A DNA stretch of 33,483 bases from Bacteroidales bacterium UBA1725. Its GTDB lineage: Bacteria > Bacteroidota > Bacteroidia > Bacteroidales > UBA932. The stretch spans positions 1 through 33,483 of the forward strand of contig DCIN01000009.1 of NCBI GenBank assembly GCA_002315815.1. The letters run 5' to 3'. Position 1 is the stretch's first letter. Each line of letters begins with the position of its first letter. Of the stretch, positions 16,486 through 26,037 are shown piece by piece. The position numbers were made by a program, and so were the translations under genes. The notes beneath the pieces are model-generated. The model saw nothing but the letters and a program-made list of their open reading frames with translations. It did not search any database and was not told where the DNA came from.

Positions 16486-18870
16486 TCAATTGAAATAATA
16501 CTCCTCTTCGGAATCCTGCCCGACTATGTCCGAATGGGAATCATTGCCGTTGCCGCCAAGGAAAGTTCCCTGAGACTCGCAGTCCAGATCAGGCGCTCCG
16601 GTGGCAGGCTCCTGGAAGACAGCATCCTCGTGCAGATGCGTGAGAGGATCGGCGAGACATTTCTTCATCCATATTCCCCAAATCGGAAGAGCCATATTGG
16701 AACCGCTTCCAAGCGCAAGGGAGTTGAAATGCACCTGTCTGTCCTCGCCTCCGACCCAGACGCCGGCAGTAATTTCGGGAGTATATCCTATGAACCAGCC
16801 GTCGGAATTGTCGTTTGTGGTGCCCGTCTTGCCGGCAATATCTCCCTGAAGGCCATAGACTGAACGCAATCTGTTGCCTGTACCTTCATTGATGACCCCC
16901 TTCATCAGGTTCACCATCAGGTAGGCGGTGTTGGCCGACAAAGCTTCCCTTTTCCTCACGGATACATCGGTGAGCACCCTGCCGCTGCCGTCCTCAATTC
17001 TGGAAATGTATTGAGGAGTGATGTATGTGCCCTGTGAAGGGAAGACATTGTATGCTCCTATCATCTCGAATATCTTCACATCGGCAGCTCCCACACATAT
17101 TGAATAGACTTCGTCGATATGGCTGGATATGCCCATCTGGTGCATCTGACGCACCATTGACTCAGGTCCGAGCTGCCTCATCAGGAATGCGGATATATTG
17201 TTGGAACTGTGGGCGAGACCCCACTTGAGAGTTACCGTCTGTCCTATCCACTCCTCCTTGTCCGTGCTTCTGGGTGTCCATTCACTGCCGTCAAAGAGTA
17301 CGAAGGTCTGAGGCAGATTGACAACCCTGTCGCAAGGCGAGAATCCTTCCGACATCGCGAGGGTGTAGAGGAAAGGCTTTATTGTCGATCCGACCTGGCG
17401 AAGTCCCTGACGGACATTGTCATATTTGAAATAACGGTAATTTGGCCCTCCGACATAGGCCTTGATGTCGCCTGTTCCCGGCTCGATGGCCACAAATCCG
17501 CACCTGAGTATGGATTTGTAGTAACGTATGGAGTCATCGGGAGTCATTGTGGTGTCGGCATAACCTTTGGCATTCCAGGAGAACACCCGCATTTTCACAG
17601 GCTTGGAGAACTGGGCGAGAATCTCGGATTCGCTCAGACCGGCCTTCTTCTGACTGCGGTATCTGTCGCTCCAGCGGCGGGCCTGTGACATAAGCTGCCG
17701 GGCCAGTTCGGCATCGGTGTCATCGGAGAAGGGCTTGTTGCGCTTCCAACGCAGTTCGGTGTCGAAATCTTTCTGAAGCCTTTTGCCAAGATGTTCTTCA
17801 ACAGCTTCTTCAGCATACTGCTGCATTCTGTAATTGATGGTCGTATATATTTTCAGACCGTCCTTGTCCAGATTCCAGCGGCTGCCGTCGGGCTTTCTGT
17901 TCTTTTCGAGCCAGCCGTATATCGGATCCTCCCTCCACCTGAGCGAATCGGAAGTGAAATCCTCAGCATATTGGTAATCTGACCTCACAGGCTTGTTTGC
18001 ACTCATATCACGACGCAACATATCCCTGAAATAAGGAGCCCTTCCGGCGTTGTGGTCCTGAACCTTGTAGTTGAGCGTGATAGGAATCTGTTGAATGGAA
18101 TCCATCTGGGCCTGGGTGATGTACCCGTTGCTCTTCATCCTTCCAATCACGAAATTCCTGCGCTCAAGTGCCAGATCGGGATGCAAAGCAGGATTGTATC
18201 TGGTCGGCTTGTTGACCATACCTATGAGAAGTGCCGCCTCCTCTATCGTAAGATTGGCAGGAGCCTTGGCAAAGAAAGTCTCCGCCGCCGCCTTGACACC
18301 GTAGGCACTGCTACCGAAGAAAATGGAATTCAAGTACATATCCATTATCTCATCCTTGGTGTAGTCCCTTTCAATCTTGACGGCGGTAATCCATTCCTTG
18401 AGTTTGGTGAATACCATCACAACCTTGGACCATCCCGGTATCCTGCTTTTGACCTCGCGGCGCGGATACAGGGTCTTTGCAAGCTGCTGGGTGATTGTGG
18501 ATCCTCCCCCCTGGCTCGAGTCCCTCATCAGCAAAGTCTTGAAGAAAACCCTCCCAAGGCCCTTCATATCTATTCCTGAATGCTTGTAGAATCTCGCGTC
18601 CTCTGTAGAGACCGCAGCGTATACAAGATTTTCGGACAAATCTTCGTAAGGTACGTAAGTCCTGTTCTCTATATGGAAGGTTGCCAGAACTTCGCCGTCT
18701 TCGGCAAAAACCTGAGTCGCCAGTTTGCTGTCGGGATGCTCAAGCTCTTCGAAGGAAGGTATCTTTGCAAACAGTCCCACCAGAACAAGAAGGAGAAGGA
18801 GCAGCACAAAAGGAGCTGACAGAATCAACCAGAACCACTTTACAATCTTTTTTCTTTTTCTTTCTTCCAT
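16486..18870 (-). CDS. Penicillin-binding protein 1A (bifunctional class A)
   Basis: Inner-membrane enzyme that polymerises and cross-links peptidoglycan. The 794-residue protein has one N-terminal helix (about 11-34) and a GT51 glycosyltransferase domain with the catalytic Glu in STEDARFYKHSGID and GGGSTITQQLAK. The transpeptidase domain has the active Ser495 in GSTIK, SSN in AHSSNNIS and KTGTTN. All catalytic motifs are present, so it should be active. The acidic C-terminal tail (SEEEYYFN) is short. It is divergent from topA across 117 bp, with ddl and prmC downstream in the same direction. The symbol mrcA or ponA would fit, but paralogues are common. Confidence 0.95.
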   Translation of the reverse strand: MEERKRKKIVKWFWLILSAPFVLLLLLLVLVGLFAKIPSFEELEHPDSKLATQVFAEDGEVLATFHIENRTYVPYEDLSENLVYAAVSTEDARFYKHSGIDMKGLGRVFFKTLLMRDSSQGGGSTITQQLAKTLYPRREVKSRIPGWSKVVMVFTKLKEWITAVKIERDYTKDEIMDMYLNSIFFGSSAYGVKAAAETFFAKAPANLTIEEAALLIGMVNKPTRYNPALHPDLALERRNFVIGRMKSNGYITQAQMDSIQQIPITLNYKVQDHNAGRAPYFRDMLRRDMSANKPVRSDYQYAEDFTSDSLRWREDPIYGWLEKNRKPDGSRWNLDKDGLKIYTTINYRMQQYAEEAVEEHLGKRLQKDFDTELRWKRNKPFSDDTDAELARQLMSQARRWSDRYRSQKKAGLSESEILAQFSKPVKMRVFSWNAKGYADTTMTPDDSIRYYKSILRCGFVAIEPGTGDIKAYVGGPNYRYFKYDNVRQGLRQVGSTIKPFLYTLAMSEGFSPCDRVVNLPQTFVLFDGSEWTPRSTDKEEWIGQTVTLKWGLAHSSNNISAFLMRQLGPESMVRQMHQMGISSHIDEVYSICVGAADVKIFEMIGAYNVFPSQGTYITPQYISRIEDGSGRVLTDVSVRKREALSANTAYLMVNLMKGVINEGTGNRLRSVYGLQGDIAGKTGTTNDNSDGWFIGYTPEITAGVWVGGEDRQVHFNSLALGSGSNMALPIWGIWMKKCLADPLTHLHEDAVFQEPATGAPDLDCESQGTFLGGNGNDSHSDIVGQDSEEEYYFN

Positions 18871-18935
18871 AAGCCGAAAAATGTCATAATGTAATTATGA
18901 CCATTTGTATCAAACTGCGAATTTAGCACTTAAAT

Positions 18936-18967
18936 TTTGAAAATTACCGAGTTTGTGTGTTTCTTTG
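18936..18967 (+). promoter_or_regulatory. Candidate Bacteroidales-type promoter for topA
   Basis: TTTG at 18936-18939, then 20 bp, then TTTCTTTG at 18960-18967, which matches TAnnTTTG except for the second base. The topA ATG at 18988 is 20 bases past the box. If the glycan cassette lacks its own promoter, this one may drive it too. Confidence 0.45.
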
Positions 18968-18987
18968 CAATTCAAACAGATTATGGT

Positions 18988-21312
18988 ATGGAGGGAAATC
19001 TTGTAATTGTGGAGTCTCCGGCCAAGGCCAGGACCATACAGAAATTTCTTGGTGACGATTTTGTCGTCAAATCCAGCAGAGGACACATCAGGGATTTGAA
19101 AGACAAAAGTTTGAGTGTGGATTTGGAACACGGATTTGCTCCGGAATACATCGTGCCCGCTGACAAGAAGCAGATTGTGGCAGACCTGAAGAAAGCTGCA
19201 AAAGGGGCCACGGTGTGGCTCGCTTCCGATGAGGACCGCGAGGGGGAGGCGATTTCCTGGCATCTGGCCGAGACTCTCGGACTCGACCCTTCAAACACCA
19301 GAAGAATAGTATTCCACGAAATCACCAGAGATGCCATTCTGAATGCCATCAGGAATCCGAGAACTATAGATATGGGACTCGTATATGCGCAACAGGCGCG
19401 CAGAGTGCTGGATCGTCTGGTGGGATTCGAACTCTCACCGGTTCTGTGGCGCCGGATTCAGAGGGGACTGTCGGCGGGAAGGGTCCAGTCAGTGGCACTC
19501 CGGCTGATAGTTGACAAGGAGAAGGAGATAATGGCCTTCAACAGCGAATCCTCTTACAAAGTCGAAGGTCTCTTCCTCCTGGGAGGAACAGAGGCGAAAG
19601 GCCAATACGATTCCAGATTCAACAATATCGACGATGCCAGAGCGTTCCTGGACAGTCTGAAAGGTGCGCTGTTCAAGGTCTGCAATGTGGAGAAAAAGGA
19701 CGGGAGCAGAAACCCTTCGGCTCCCTTCACCACATCGACTCTCCAGCAGGAAGCTGCCAAAAAGCTTCATTTCCCTGTCGGAACCACGATGAAAATTGCC
19801 CAGAGTCTCTATGAAAGGGGAATCATAACATATATGCGTACCGATTCCACCAATCTCTCTTCTCTGGCCCTTGGCACTGCCAGAAAATACATCATCGAGA
19901 CCTACGGAGAACAGTACTCGCACTCCAGACAATACAGGACCAACAGCAAGGGTGCTCAGGAGGCTCACGAGGCAATACGCCCCACATATATCGACAAGAC
20001 GGAAATCGAGGGCACAGAGCAGGAGAAAAAGCTGTACAGCCTCATCTGGAAACGTACCGTCGCATCACAAATGGAGAGTGCGAAACTGCGGAACACCACC
20101 GTCAGCATCGCTGCGGAGGACGGAGCGGAAACGGATGCCTCAGGAAAGAAGGGAAATGGAAGATTCGTAGTCCAGGGCTCGGAAATTGTCTTTGACGGCT
20201 TCCTCAGACTTTATAATTACAGCGATGACGATGACCAGGAAGGTCTCATCCTGCCCGGAGTCAAGACTGGCGACGAGGCGGTCGCGACCAGAATCGAGGC
20301 ACAGTGCAAATACAGCCAACCTCCCTATCGCTATTCCGAAGGGACTCTGGTAAAAAAACTTGAAGAACTCGGTATCGGACGTCCCTCGACCTATGCACCT
20401 ACAATCACCACCCTTACCACCGGCCGCGGCTATGTGGTCAAGGGAGACAAGGAGGGCCGCAAGGTGGAGGTCACAAACCTTGTCCTCAAGGGAAACAGAA
20501 TAAGCGAAAGCAGAAAAAACGAGACCATAGGTGCAGAAAAAGGAAAGCTGCTCCCCCAGGAGATAGGAATGATAGTTACAGATTTCCTCACAAGCAGTTT
20601 CTCCGACATTCTGGACTACGACTTCACAGCCAGGGTGGAAAAGGATTTCGACACCATTGCCGAAGGCGGGATGCAGTGGAATGACGTGATCGGCAGCTTC
20701 TACGGCCCCTTCCACAAAAAAGTGGAGGACACCCTCGGCAACAGGGAATACAGCCGCGTCGAGAGAGAACTGGGAATCGACCCCTCCGACGGCAAAAAAG
20801 TGGTTGCCAAATTCGGCCAGTACGGTCCTTATGTCCAGAAAGGAGAGGGAGAGAACAGGCAATTCGCAAGTCTTTCCAAAGAACAGCTGATAGAGAACAT
20901 CACTCTTGAAGAGGCACTCAATCTGTTCCGCCTTCCCAGAACGGTCGGAAGTCTGGACGGCATCGATGTGACAGTACTCAAGGGCAGATACGGAGCCTAT
21001 ATGAAATACGGGGACAAAAACATCTCTCTCCCAAAAGGAGCGGATCCACTCACTATTGACCTCGAGACCTGTATTGGCCTGATAAGGGAGGATAACAGCC
21101 GCAAGACAGGGCCTCTCCTGGAATTCAGCGATGCAGACATCTCCGTGCTTGCAGGAAAATACGGACCCTACATCAAGCACGCCGGATCCAACTACAAGAT
21201 ACCTCGCGGCACCGATGCCTCAACCCTCACTCTGGACGACTGCAGGAGAATAATCTCCGAATCATCACCCACACAGGGAAGAAAATACAGGAAATACGGA
21301 GGAAAATCATAG
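18988..21312 (+). CDS. topA: DNA topoisomerase I
   Basis: Type IA topoisomerase that relaxes negative supercoils. The 774-residue protein opens with the TOPRIM domain (LVIVESPAKARTIQKFLGDD; DEDREGEAI for metal binding). It then shows RRVLDRLVGFELSPVLW, SAGRVQSVALRLIVDKE, and the active Tyr282 in GIITYMRTDSTNLS. Instead of C-terminal zinc fingers it has three short repeats built on KFGQYGPYVQKG, GRYGAYMKYG and GKYGPYIKHAG, as in many Bacteroidota. The ATG at 18988 gives the standard start; an in-frame TTG at 18937 would add 17 unlikely residues and overlap the promoter. The flippase gene begins 5 bp after the stop. Confidence 0.97.
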   Translation: MEGNLVIVESPAKARTIQKFLGDDFVVKSSRGHIRDLKDKSLSVDLEHGFAPEYIVPADKKQIVADLKKAAKGATVWLASDEDREGEAISWHLAETLGLDPSNTRRIVFHEITRDAILNAIRNPRTIDMGLVYAQQARRVLDRLVGFELSPVLWRRIQRGLSAGRVQSVALRLIVDKEKEIMAFNSESSYKVEGLFLLGGTEAKGQYDSRFNNIDDARAFLDSLKGALFKVCNVEKKDGSRNPSAPFTTSTLQQEAAKKLHFPVGTTMKIAQSLYERGIITYMRTDSTNLSSLALGTARKYIIETYGEQYSHSRQYRTNSKGAQEAHEAIRPTYIDKTEIEGTEQEKKLYSLIWKRTVASQMESAKLRNTTVSIAAEDGAETDASGKKGNGRFVVQGSEIVFDGFLRLYNYSDDDDQEGLILPGVKTGDEAVATRIEAQCKYSQPPYRYSEGTLVKKLEELGIGRPSTYAPTITTLTTGRGYVVKGDKEGRKVEVTNLVLKGNRISESRKNETIGAEKGKLLPQEIGMIVTDFLTSSFSDILDYDFTARVEKDFDTIAEGGMQWNDVIGSFYGPFHKKVEDTLGNREYSRVERELGIDPSDGKKVVAKFGQYGPYVQKGEGENRQFASLSKEQLIENITLEEALNLFRLPRTVGSLDGIDVTVLKGRYGAYMKYGDKNISLPKGADPLTIDLETCIGLIREDNSRKTGPLLEFSDADISVLAGKYGPYIKHAGSNYKIPRGTDASTLTLDDCRRIISESSPTQGRKYRKYGGKS

Positions 21313-21317
21313 CCAGT

Positions 21318-22841
21318 ATGTCAAACATCAATCCCCAGAACGTAAGGAACATTGCAAAAAACACTTTGTTCCTTTATTTGAGGCAGTTCTTCATTCTTCT
21401 GGTGTCTCTGTACACCGGCCGCCTTGTTCTTGACGCACTTGGTGAGTCCGACTTTGGAATATACAATATTGTCGGCACCGTTATTGTCTTGTTTTCCTTC
21501 CTTCAAGGTGCATTGACAACCTCTGTCGAGCGATATATGAATTGCAGCTTAGGGAAAGGAGAGGCAAACAGCTTTCACAAAGTATTTCTGATGAGTCTGA
21601 ATGCGAATCTTATACTTGCAGCCGTGATTCTTGTTTTGTCCGAAACAGCAGGACTCTGGATTCTCGAGAAACATCTTGTCATTCCGGAAGAAAGAATGGT
21701 TGCAGCGAGATATGTATTCCATCTTTCGGTAGCGAATTGCTGCCTTAGCATAATCAGGACTCCTTATCACGCCGCAATCATTTCCCACGAAAAAATGGAC
21801 GTGTTTGCGTATTTGGGACTTGTGGAGGTTCTGTTAAAACTCGGCATAGTTTTCCTGCTCGTCAGGACAGACGGAGACAAACTCATTTTTTACGCAATTC
21901 TTCTTTTTGTCGTCACCATTCTTTTGTCTCTCATATACGTCATCTTCTGCCATTTGAAAATTGACGGAGCCCGGTTCAGCCGCTATTGGGACGGAAAACT
22001 TCTGAAAGAACTGCTCTTCTTCTCCGGATGGAATCTGTTCGGCAGTATGGCCAATGTCGGAACAGCACAAGGAATCAACATCTTCCTGAATAAGTTTTTC
22101 GGCGTAACAATAAACGCTGCAATGGGAGTTATGAACAAAGTTGTGTCCGCCATCAACTCTTTCTGCACTAACTTTCAAACAGCATTCGTTCCTCAACTGA
22201 TGAAAAGTTATGCTGAGAATGATAAGGATTATTTTTTCTATCTAATCTTTCGGACATCCAAGTTCTCCTTCTTTCTGCTATATGTCATTGCGTTGCCATT
22301 TATCTTCTATTGCAATGACATTATGAATCTTTGGCTCGTGGAAGTACCCCAATACGCCGTTGAATTCACGCAGCTTTCCCTTATCTTCTATCTGATTGAT
22401 GCTATGTCCGCACCTTTCTGGAACAGTGTTCAGGCAACAGGGAAAATCAAGAACTATCAGATTCTGATATCGCTTGTCATTATCGGTACTTTACCCATTT
22501 CATTCCTGTTCCTGAAAAAAGGTTATTCTCCCGAATCCGTATTGATAATCCGAATAATCATCAATCTTGCAGCCCACATTGTCCGTCTGTTTTACGTTAA
22601 GAAGCTGTTTGGTTTCCCGATAGGCAAATATCTGAAGGAGATTGTATCCAGAATTGTAATTGTTGTAGTCATTTCTTTGCCGGTTCCCCTGATACTCAGC
22701 GGAATAGATATGCAGATAATCGGGAAATGCCTGTCTTTGCTTGCCGTGATATTCACAACAGCAATGAGCATCTTCTTTGTTGGAATGAAAAAGAGCGAAC
22801 GGGAAACTATAATCAAAAAGGTAAAATCATATGCCAGATAA
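21318..22841 (+). CDS. Polysaccharide flippase (Wzx-like, MOP superfamily)
   Basis: The 507-residue, highly hydrophobic protein has about 12-14 predicted membrane helices and the start NTLFLYLRQFFILLVSLYTG plus LDALGESDFGIYNIVGTVI, typical of O-antigen and capsule repeat-unit flippases. It should move undecaprenyl-linked oligosaccharide across the inner membrane. It is the first gene of the AT-rich glycan cassette, only 5 bp behind topA. It overlaps the next gene by 11 bp, which supports co-transcription. No Wzy polymerase or chain-length regulator is visible nearby, so the glycan may be finished by genes elsewhere. The substrate cannot be inferred. Confidence 0.9.
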   Translation: MSNINPQNVRNIAKNTLFLYLRQFFILLVSLYTGRLVLDALGESDFGIYNIVGTVIVLFSFLQGALTTSVERYMNCSLGKGEANSFHKVFLMSLNANLILAAVILVLSETAGLWILEKHLVIPEERMVAARYVFHLSVANCCLSIIRTPYHAAIISHEKMDVFAYLGLVEVLLKLGIVFLLVRTDGDKLIFYAILLFVVTILLSLIYVIFCHLKIDGARFSRYWDGKLLKELLFFSGWNLFGSMANVGTAQGINIFLNKFFGVTINAAMGVMNKVVSAINSFCTNFQTAFVPQLMKSYAENDKDYFFYLIFRTSKFSFFLLYVIALPFIFYCNDIMNLWLVEVPQYAVEFTQLSLIFYLIDAMSAPFWNSVQATGKIKNYQILISLVIIGTLPISFLFLKKGYSPESVLIIRIIINLAAHIVRLFYVKKLFGFPIGKYLKEIVSRIVIVVVISLPVPLILSGIDMQIIGKCLSLLAVIFTTAMSIFFVGMKKSERETIIKKVKSYAR

Positions 22842-23976
22842 GATCAAGACCGGAACCCTCTCTTTTCATTCTTCATACAACTATGGCTCAATGCTTCAGG
22901 CGTATGCTTTGCAACGGGCATTATTTGAATTGGGGTACGATAATGAAATCATTGATTTGCGGACTCCGGTCCAGAAGAAATTATACAGCCGTTTTTCGCC
23001 ATTCAAATCGCGGGGAATTACAAATTTTCTGGAAAAAGTCTTTATCAAACTCCGCTTCGGTCGCGCCTTGAATCTGCAATATGATCGCTTTTCTTCTTTT
23101 CTTGCCTCAAAAATGAAGAAAAGCATTGAATGTACATCGCAGGAAGACGTTGAAAAGTCAGTCTCAACATACGATGTACTTATCAGTGGCGGTGATCAGA
23201 TATGGAACAGCGGATGCGTTGATTTTGATTGGTCATATCTTCTTCCCTTCGAAGGCGTTGGTAAAATTTCTTATGCTCCCAGTTTCGGGCCTTGTTTTTC
23301 AAACAGCCTGCTTGCGGACTATCTGGAAATCTACAGGAAACATCTGTTATCTTATGACAGTCTCAGTTCCCGTGAGAAGGATGGTGTCGAACTGATAAAT
23401 AAAATATGCGGGCGCTCTGCCACAACAGTTCCAGATCCGGTATTTCTTCTCGACAGGGCGGAATGGGATAATCTCTATCCCGAAAAACCGATTGTTGATG
23501 GCGACTATCTGTTGATCTACTCACCCCACAGATATGGGAAAGATTTCAGGAGAACAGCTGAGTATTTGGCGGCAAAACACTCGCTGAAAGTCGTAGTATG
23601 CAATTATGCGGCACTTGCTTTTGACATTCCGGCGAGATCCGAATTCCATCTTGATACAGGCCCTGAACAGTTCCTTAATCTCGTGAAAAATGCCGCACTC
23701 GTTTTATGCACATCTTTCCACGCTGTTGCCTTTTCGATATTGTTCAAGAGACCTTTTCTGGCCATTGAAGGCGAAAATGACAGCAGAATATGGAATGTTC
23801 TGGAAACCTTCCATCTGGAATCCAGGACAATTTCCATCCGAAGTCTTGAGCGGAAATCCGAAAATGCTTTGAATATGGACTTCTCCGGCATCGACGAAAT
23901 TCTAACCAGTCAAAAGACGATTGGAATCAATTATCTGCAAAATTCCTTGGAGCATGCCACAGTTAGCAGGCACTGA
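22831..23976 (+). CDS. Polysaccharide pyruvyl transferase family protein
   Basis: The 381-residue protein shows family features: GTLSFHSSYNYGSMLQAYAL near the start, VLISGGDQIWN in the middle, ISYAPSFGP, and CTSFHAVAFSILFKRPF, which matches the conserved SxHxxxFA-type motif with its His. Characterised members add a pyruvate ketal to a sugar in capsule or exopolysaccharide units using PEP; many members are untested. It overlaps the flippase by 11 bp and the next gene by 23 bp. Pairing with the FrhB-like protein suggests that both act on the same glycan, which is inference. Confidence 0.9.
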   Translation: MPDKIKTGTLSFHSSYNYGSMLQAYALQRALFELGYDNEIIDLRTPVQKKLYSRFSPFKSRGITNFLEKVFIKLRFGRALNLQYDRFSSFLASKMKKSIECTSQEDVEKSVSTYDVLISGGDQIWNSGCVDFDWSYLLPFEGVGKISYAPSFGPCFSNSLLADYLEIYRKHLLSYDSLSSREKDGVELINKICGRSATTVPDPVFLLDRAEWDNLYPEKPIVDGDYLLIYSPHRYGKDFRRTAEYLAAKHSLKVVVCNYAALAFDIPARSEFHLDTGPEQFLNLVKNAALVLCTSFHAVAFSILFKRPFLAIEGENDSRIWNVLETFHLESRTISIRSLERKSENALNMDFSGIDEILTSQKTIGINYLQNSLEHATVSRH

Positions 23977-25117
23977 CAAGTGTACAGGATGCTCAGCTTG
24001 CGTTTCGAGTTGTCCGACCAGATGCATCTCAATGGTGGAAAGCCGGGAAGGTTTCTACGTTCCGAAAGTGGACCTGGATTTATGCTTGTCCTGCAATGTC
24101 TGCGAGAAAAGTTGTCCTCAGTTGAACCTCAGTTCCGATTACAATGAGCCTGTTTCTGTTTTGGCTGCCTGGAGCACTGATGAACATTCCAGAAGGAAAA
24201 GCGCTTCAGGTGCTGCATTCTTCGAGATAGCCAAGCGTTTTGTTGAAACGGGCGGTGTCGTTTTTGGGGCGATAAATGATAATGGCCTTATCAGACATTG
24301 CTCTGCACGCACGCCTGAAGAGCTTGACAGAATGAGAGGGTCGAAATATGTGCAAAGCTATTTGGGCGATTCTTTCAAAGAAGCGCAATCTCTTCTGAAA
24401 CAAGGCACAAAAGTGCTTTTTTCAGGAACGCCGTGCCAAATTGCAGGTTTGAAATCATATATCGGTTCGGGCGACAACAAGCTGTTTTTGTTGGATCTGG
24501 TTTGCCACGGAGTGCCTCCGGCAAGGTATTTCAAGCATTACATCAGCTATCTCTCGAAAAAATACGGCCAAGTCAGCAGTTATGACTATCAATTCCGCAA
24601 TGCTGAGGGTTGGGACGAGACACCCTATTTACAATCAAAGGAAGGAAGACTTGTCTTGAAAGGCAAAGATGCATCTTATATGAATTTCTTCCTGAAATCG
24701 TCAATATTCAACGAGTGCTGCTATGATTGCCATTATGCCCGAATTCCAAGGGTTGGAGATTTGTCACTCGGCGACTTCTGGGGCATAGGAAAGTCGGTTC
24801 CATTCAATGAGGACATCTCAAATGGATGCTCTCTGATACTGGTAAACACGGAAAAAGGGAAAGCTTTGATAAACGAAACCGGAAGCAGATTGTTCAGCAC
24901 TTGTCGCACATTGGACGAAGCCCTTGTTGTCAATACAAATCTAAGGTCCCCCTGTCCCCGCCCCTTCTGGAGGAGCATAGTCATCCGTCTGATTGACAAT
25001 AACAGGATAACATCAGCCTATCTGCTGTTCATCGCCATTCCCGGTTTTTTCTCGAAAGTGTATTGGAAGATCCATCACGCATTACATATCATAAAAATCA
25101 GAATATGCCAAAAGTAA
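23954..25117 (+). CDS. FrhB-like iron-sulfur protein (coenzyme F420 hydrogenase/dehydrogenase beta family)
   Basis: The 387-residue protein starts with two [4Fe-4S] ferredoxin clusters (Cys10, 13, 16, 20 and Cys44, 47, 50, 54). The FrhB/FdhB family domains follow, with VLFSGTPCQIAGL, DLVCHGVPPARYF, and CYDCHYARIPRVGDLSLGDFWG. The family name comes from F420-dependent enzymes of archaea, but this branch occurs in glycan loci of anaerobes that are not known to make F420, probably as a flavoprotein reductase of unknown substrate. The ATG at 23954 puts the first cluster ten residues in; an in-frame TTG at 23921 is less likely. It overlaps the pyruvyl transferase gene by 23 bp and the glycosyltransferase gene by 13 bp. 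Confidence 0.9.
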   Translation: MPQLAGTDKCTGCSACVSSCPTRCISMVESREGFYVPKVDLDLCLSCNVCEKSCPQLNLSSDYNEPVSVLAAWSTDEHSRRKSASGAAFFEIAKRFVETGGVVFGAINDNGLIRHCSARTPEELDRMRGSKYVQSYLGDSFKEAQSLLKQGTKVLFSGTPCQIAGLKSYIGSGDNKLFLLDLVCHGVPPARYFKHYISYLSKKYGQVSSYDYQFRNAEGWDETPYLQSKEGRLVLKGKDASYMNFFLKSSIFNECCYDCHYARIPRVGDLSLGDFWGIGKSVPFNEDISNGCSLILVNTEKGKALINETGSRLFSTCRTLDEALVVNTNLRSPCPRPFWRSIVIRLIDNNRITSAYLLFIAIPGFFSKVYWKIHHALHIIKIRICQK

Positions 25118-26037
25118 GTGTTGTCATCCCCTTCTTGAATGCAGCAAAATATATTGAAAGATGCGCGACAAGTTTATTCAGTCAAACTCTTGCCGATCTT
25201 GAATTTATTTTTGTGGATGACAACTCCGGCGACAAATCAGGTAATCTTTTGAACGCTGTTCTTCTGAAGTTTCCAGACAGAATTCCTGAGACAACCATAT
25301 TAAGAAATGACACAAATATGGGTAGCTCATTAAGCCGCAAGCGAGGTTTGTCAGTTGCAAAAGGTGATTATCTGTTTTTTTGTGACGCGGACGATTCGAT
25401 TGAACCTTATATGCTTGAGACTATGTATTCCGAGGCCCTACGAGGCGGATTTGATATGGTCATCTGCAATTATGACCGTGTATTTCCCGACGGGAGTCAC
25501 GTCCCTTCGCCTTCACAGAAGCCTTCGGACGATCTTTTGAAGGATTTATTGACAAACAGACTTGACAATTATCTTTGGAACAAACTGATTAAAAGAGATA
25601 TTTTCAATTATCCTCATTTCTTCCCTACAGCAAGTGTCTGGGAAGATGTCGGGCTTATTTCCCAGCTCGCCGTTTACTGCAAAAAGATATCCTGGACTGA
25701 CGCAATATTATATCACTACTACATTAATCCCGGCAGCCTGATGAACACGGGTGTCAAAAGAAAACGTTGTCTTGACAAGATTCAGAATGTCAGCCTTGTA
25801 GAAGATTTTCTGAAAGAAAACAATTTGCTTGGGGATTATTCCAAATATTTGACCAGGCACAAAGGATACATTCTCTCGGAATGCTTTGACTCACCGAGAA
25901 AAGATTATCTGAAAGTGTTCCCTGAAATCCACTTCAGATTATTCTTCAGCCCTTATATTCCTTTCAGAAACAAAATCGGACATCTGACAAAGCTACTGGG
26001 AATTCACGGTATCTCCCGGGCGTTTCGCAAGTTCTGA
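25105..26037 (+). CDS. Family 2 glycosyltransferase
   Basis: The 310-residue protein has the GT-A fold start PKVSVVIPFLNAAKYIERC, LEFIFVDDNSGD, the nucleotide-sugar/metal DxD motif in FFCDADDSIE (94-97), and a likely catalytic acid in SVWEDVGLISQL. It has no membrane helix, so it should act at the cytosolic face in building the lipid-linked repeat unit. Donor and acceptor are unknown. The ATG at 25105 is chosen because the protein then begins directly with the beta strand; an upstream in-frame start at 25063 would add 14 residues. It overlaps the FrhB-like gene by 13 bp and, at its end, the convergent GT4 gene by 45 bp. Confidence 0.92.
   Translation: MPKVSVVIPFLNAAKYIERCATSLFSQTLADLEFIFVDDNSGDKSGNLLNAVLLKFPDRIPETTILRNDTNMGSSLSRKRGLSVAKGDYLFFCDADDSIEPYMLETMYSEALRGGFDMVICNYDRVFPDGSHVPSPSQKPSDDLLKDLLTNRLDNYLWNKLIKRDIFNYPHFFPTASVWEDVGLISQLAVYCKKISWTDAILYHYYINPGSLMNTGVKRKRCLDKIQNVSLVEDFLKENNLLGDYSKYLTRHKGYILSECFDSPRKDYLKVFPEIHFRLFFSPYIPFRNKIGHLTKLLGIHGISRAFRKF

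Noticed and set aside
18937..18987. Extended N-terminus of topA from a TTG
   Set aside because: It adds 17 residues not found in TopA and covers the candidate promoter; the ATG at 18988 gives the conserved start.
20140..21180. Long minus-strand open frame antisense to topA (346 codons)
   Set aside because: The topA frame contains the family repeats here; the antisense product resembles no protein family.
23921..23953. Upstream TTG start for the FrhB-like gene
   Set aside because: It would deepen the overlap with the pyruvyl transferase gene to 56 bp, while the ATG at 23954 places the ferredoxin cluster at the usual distance from the start.
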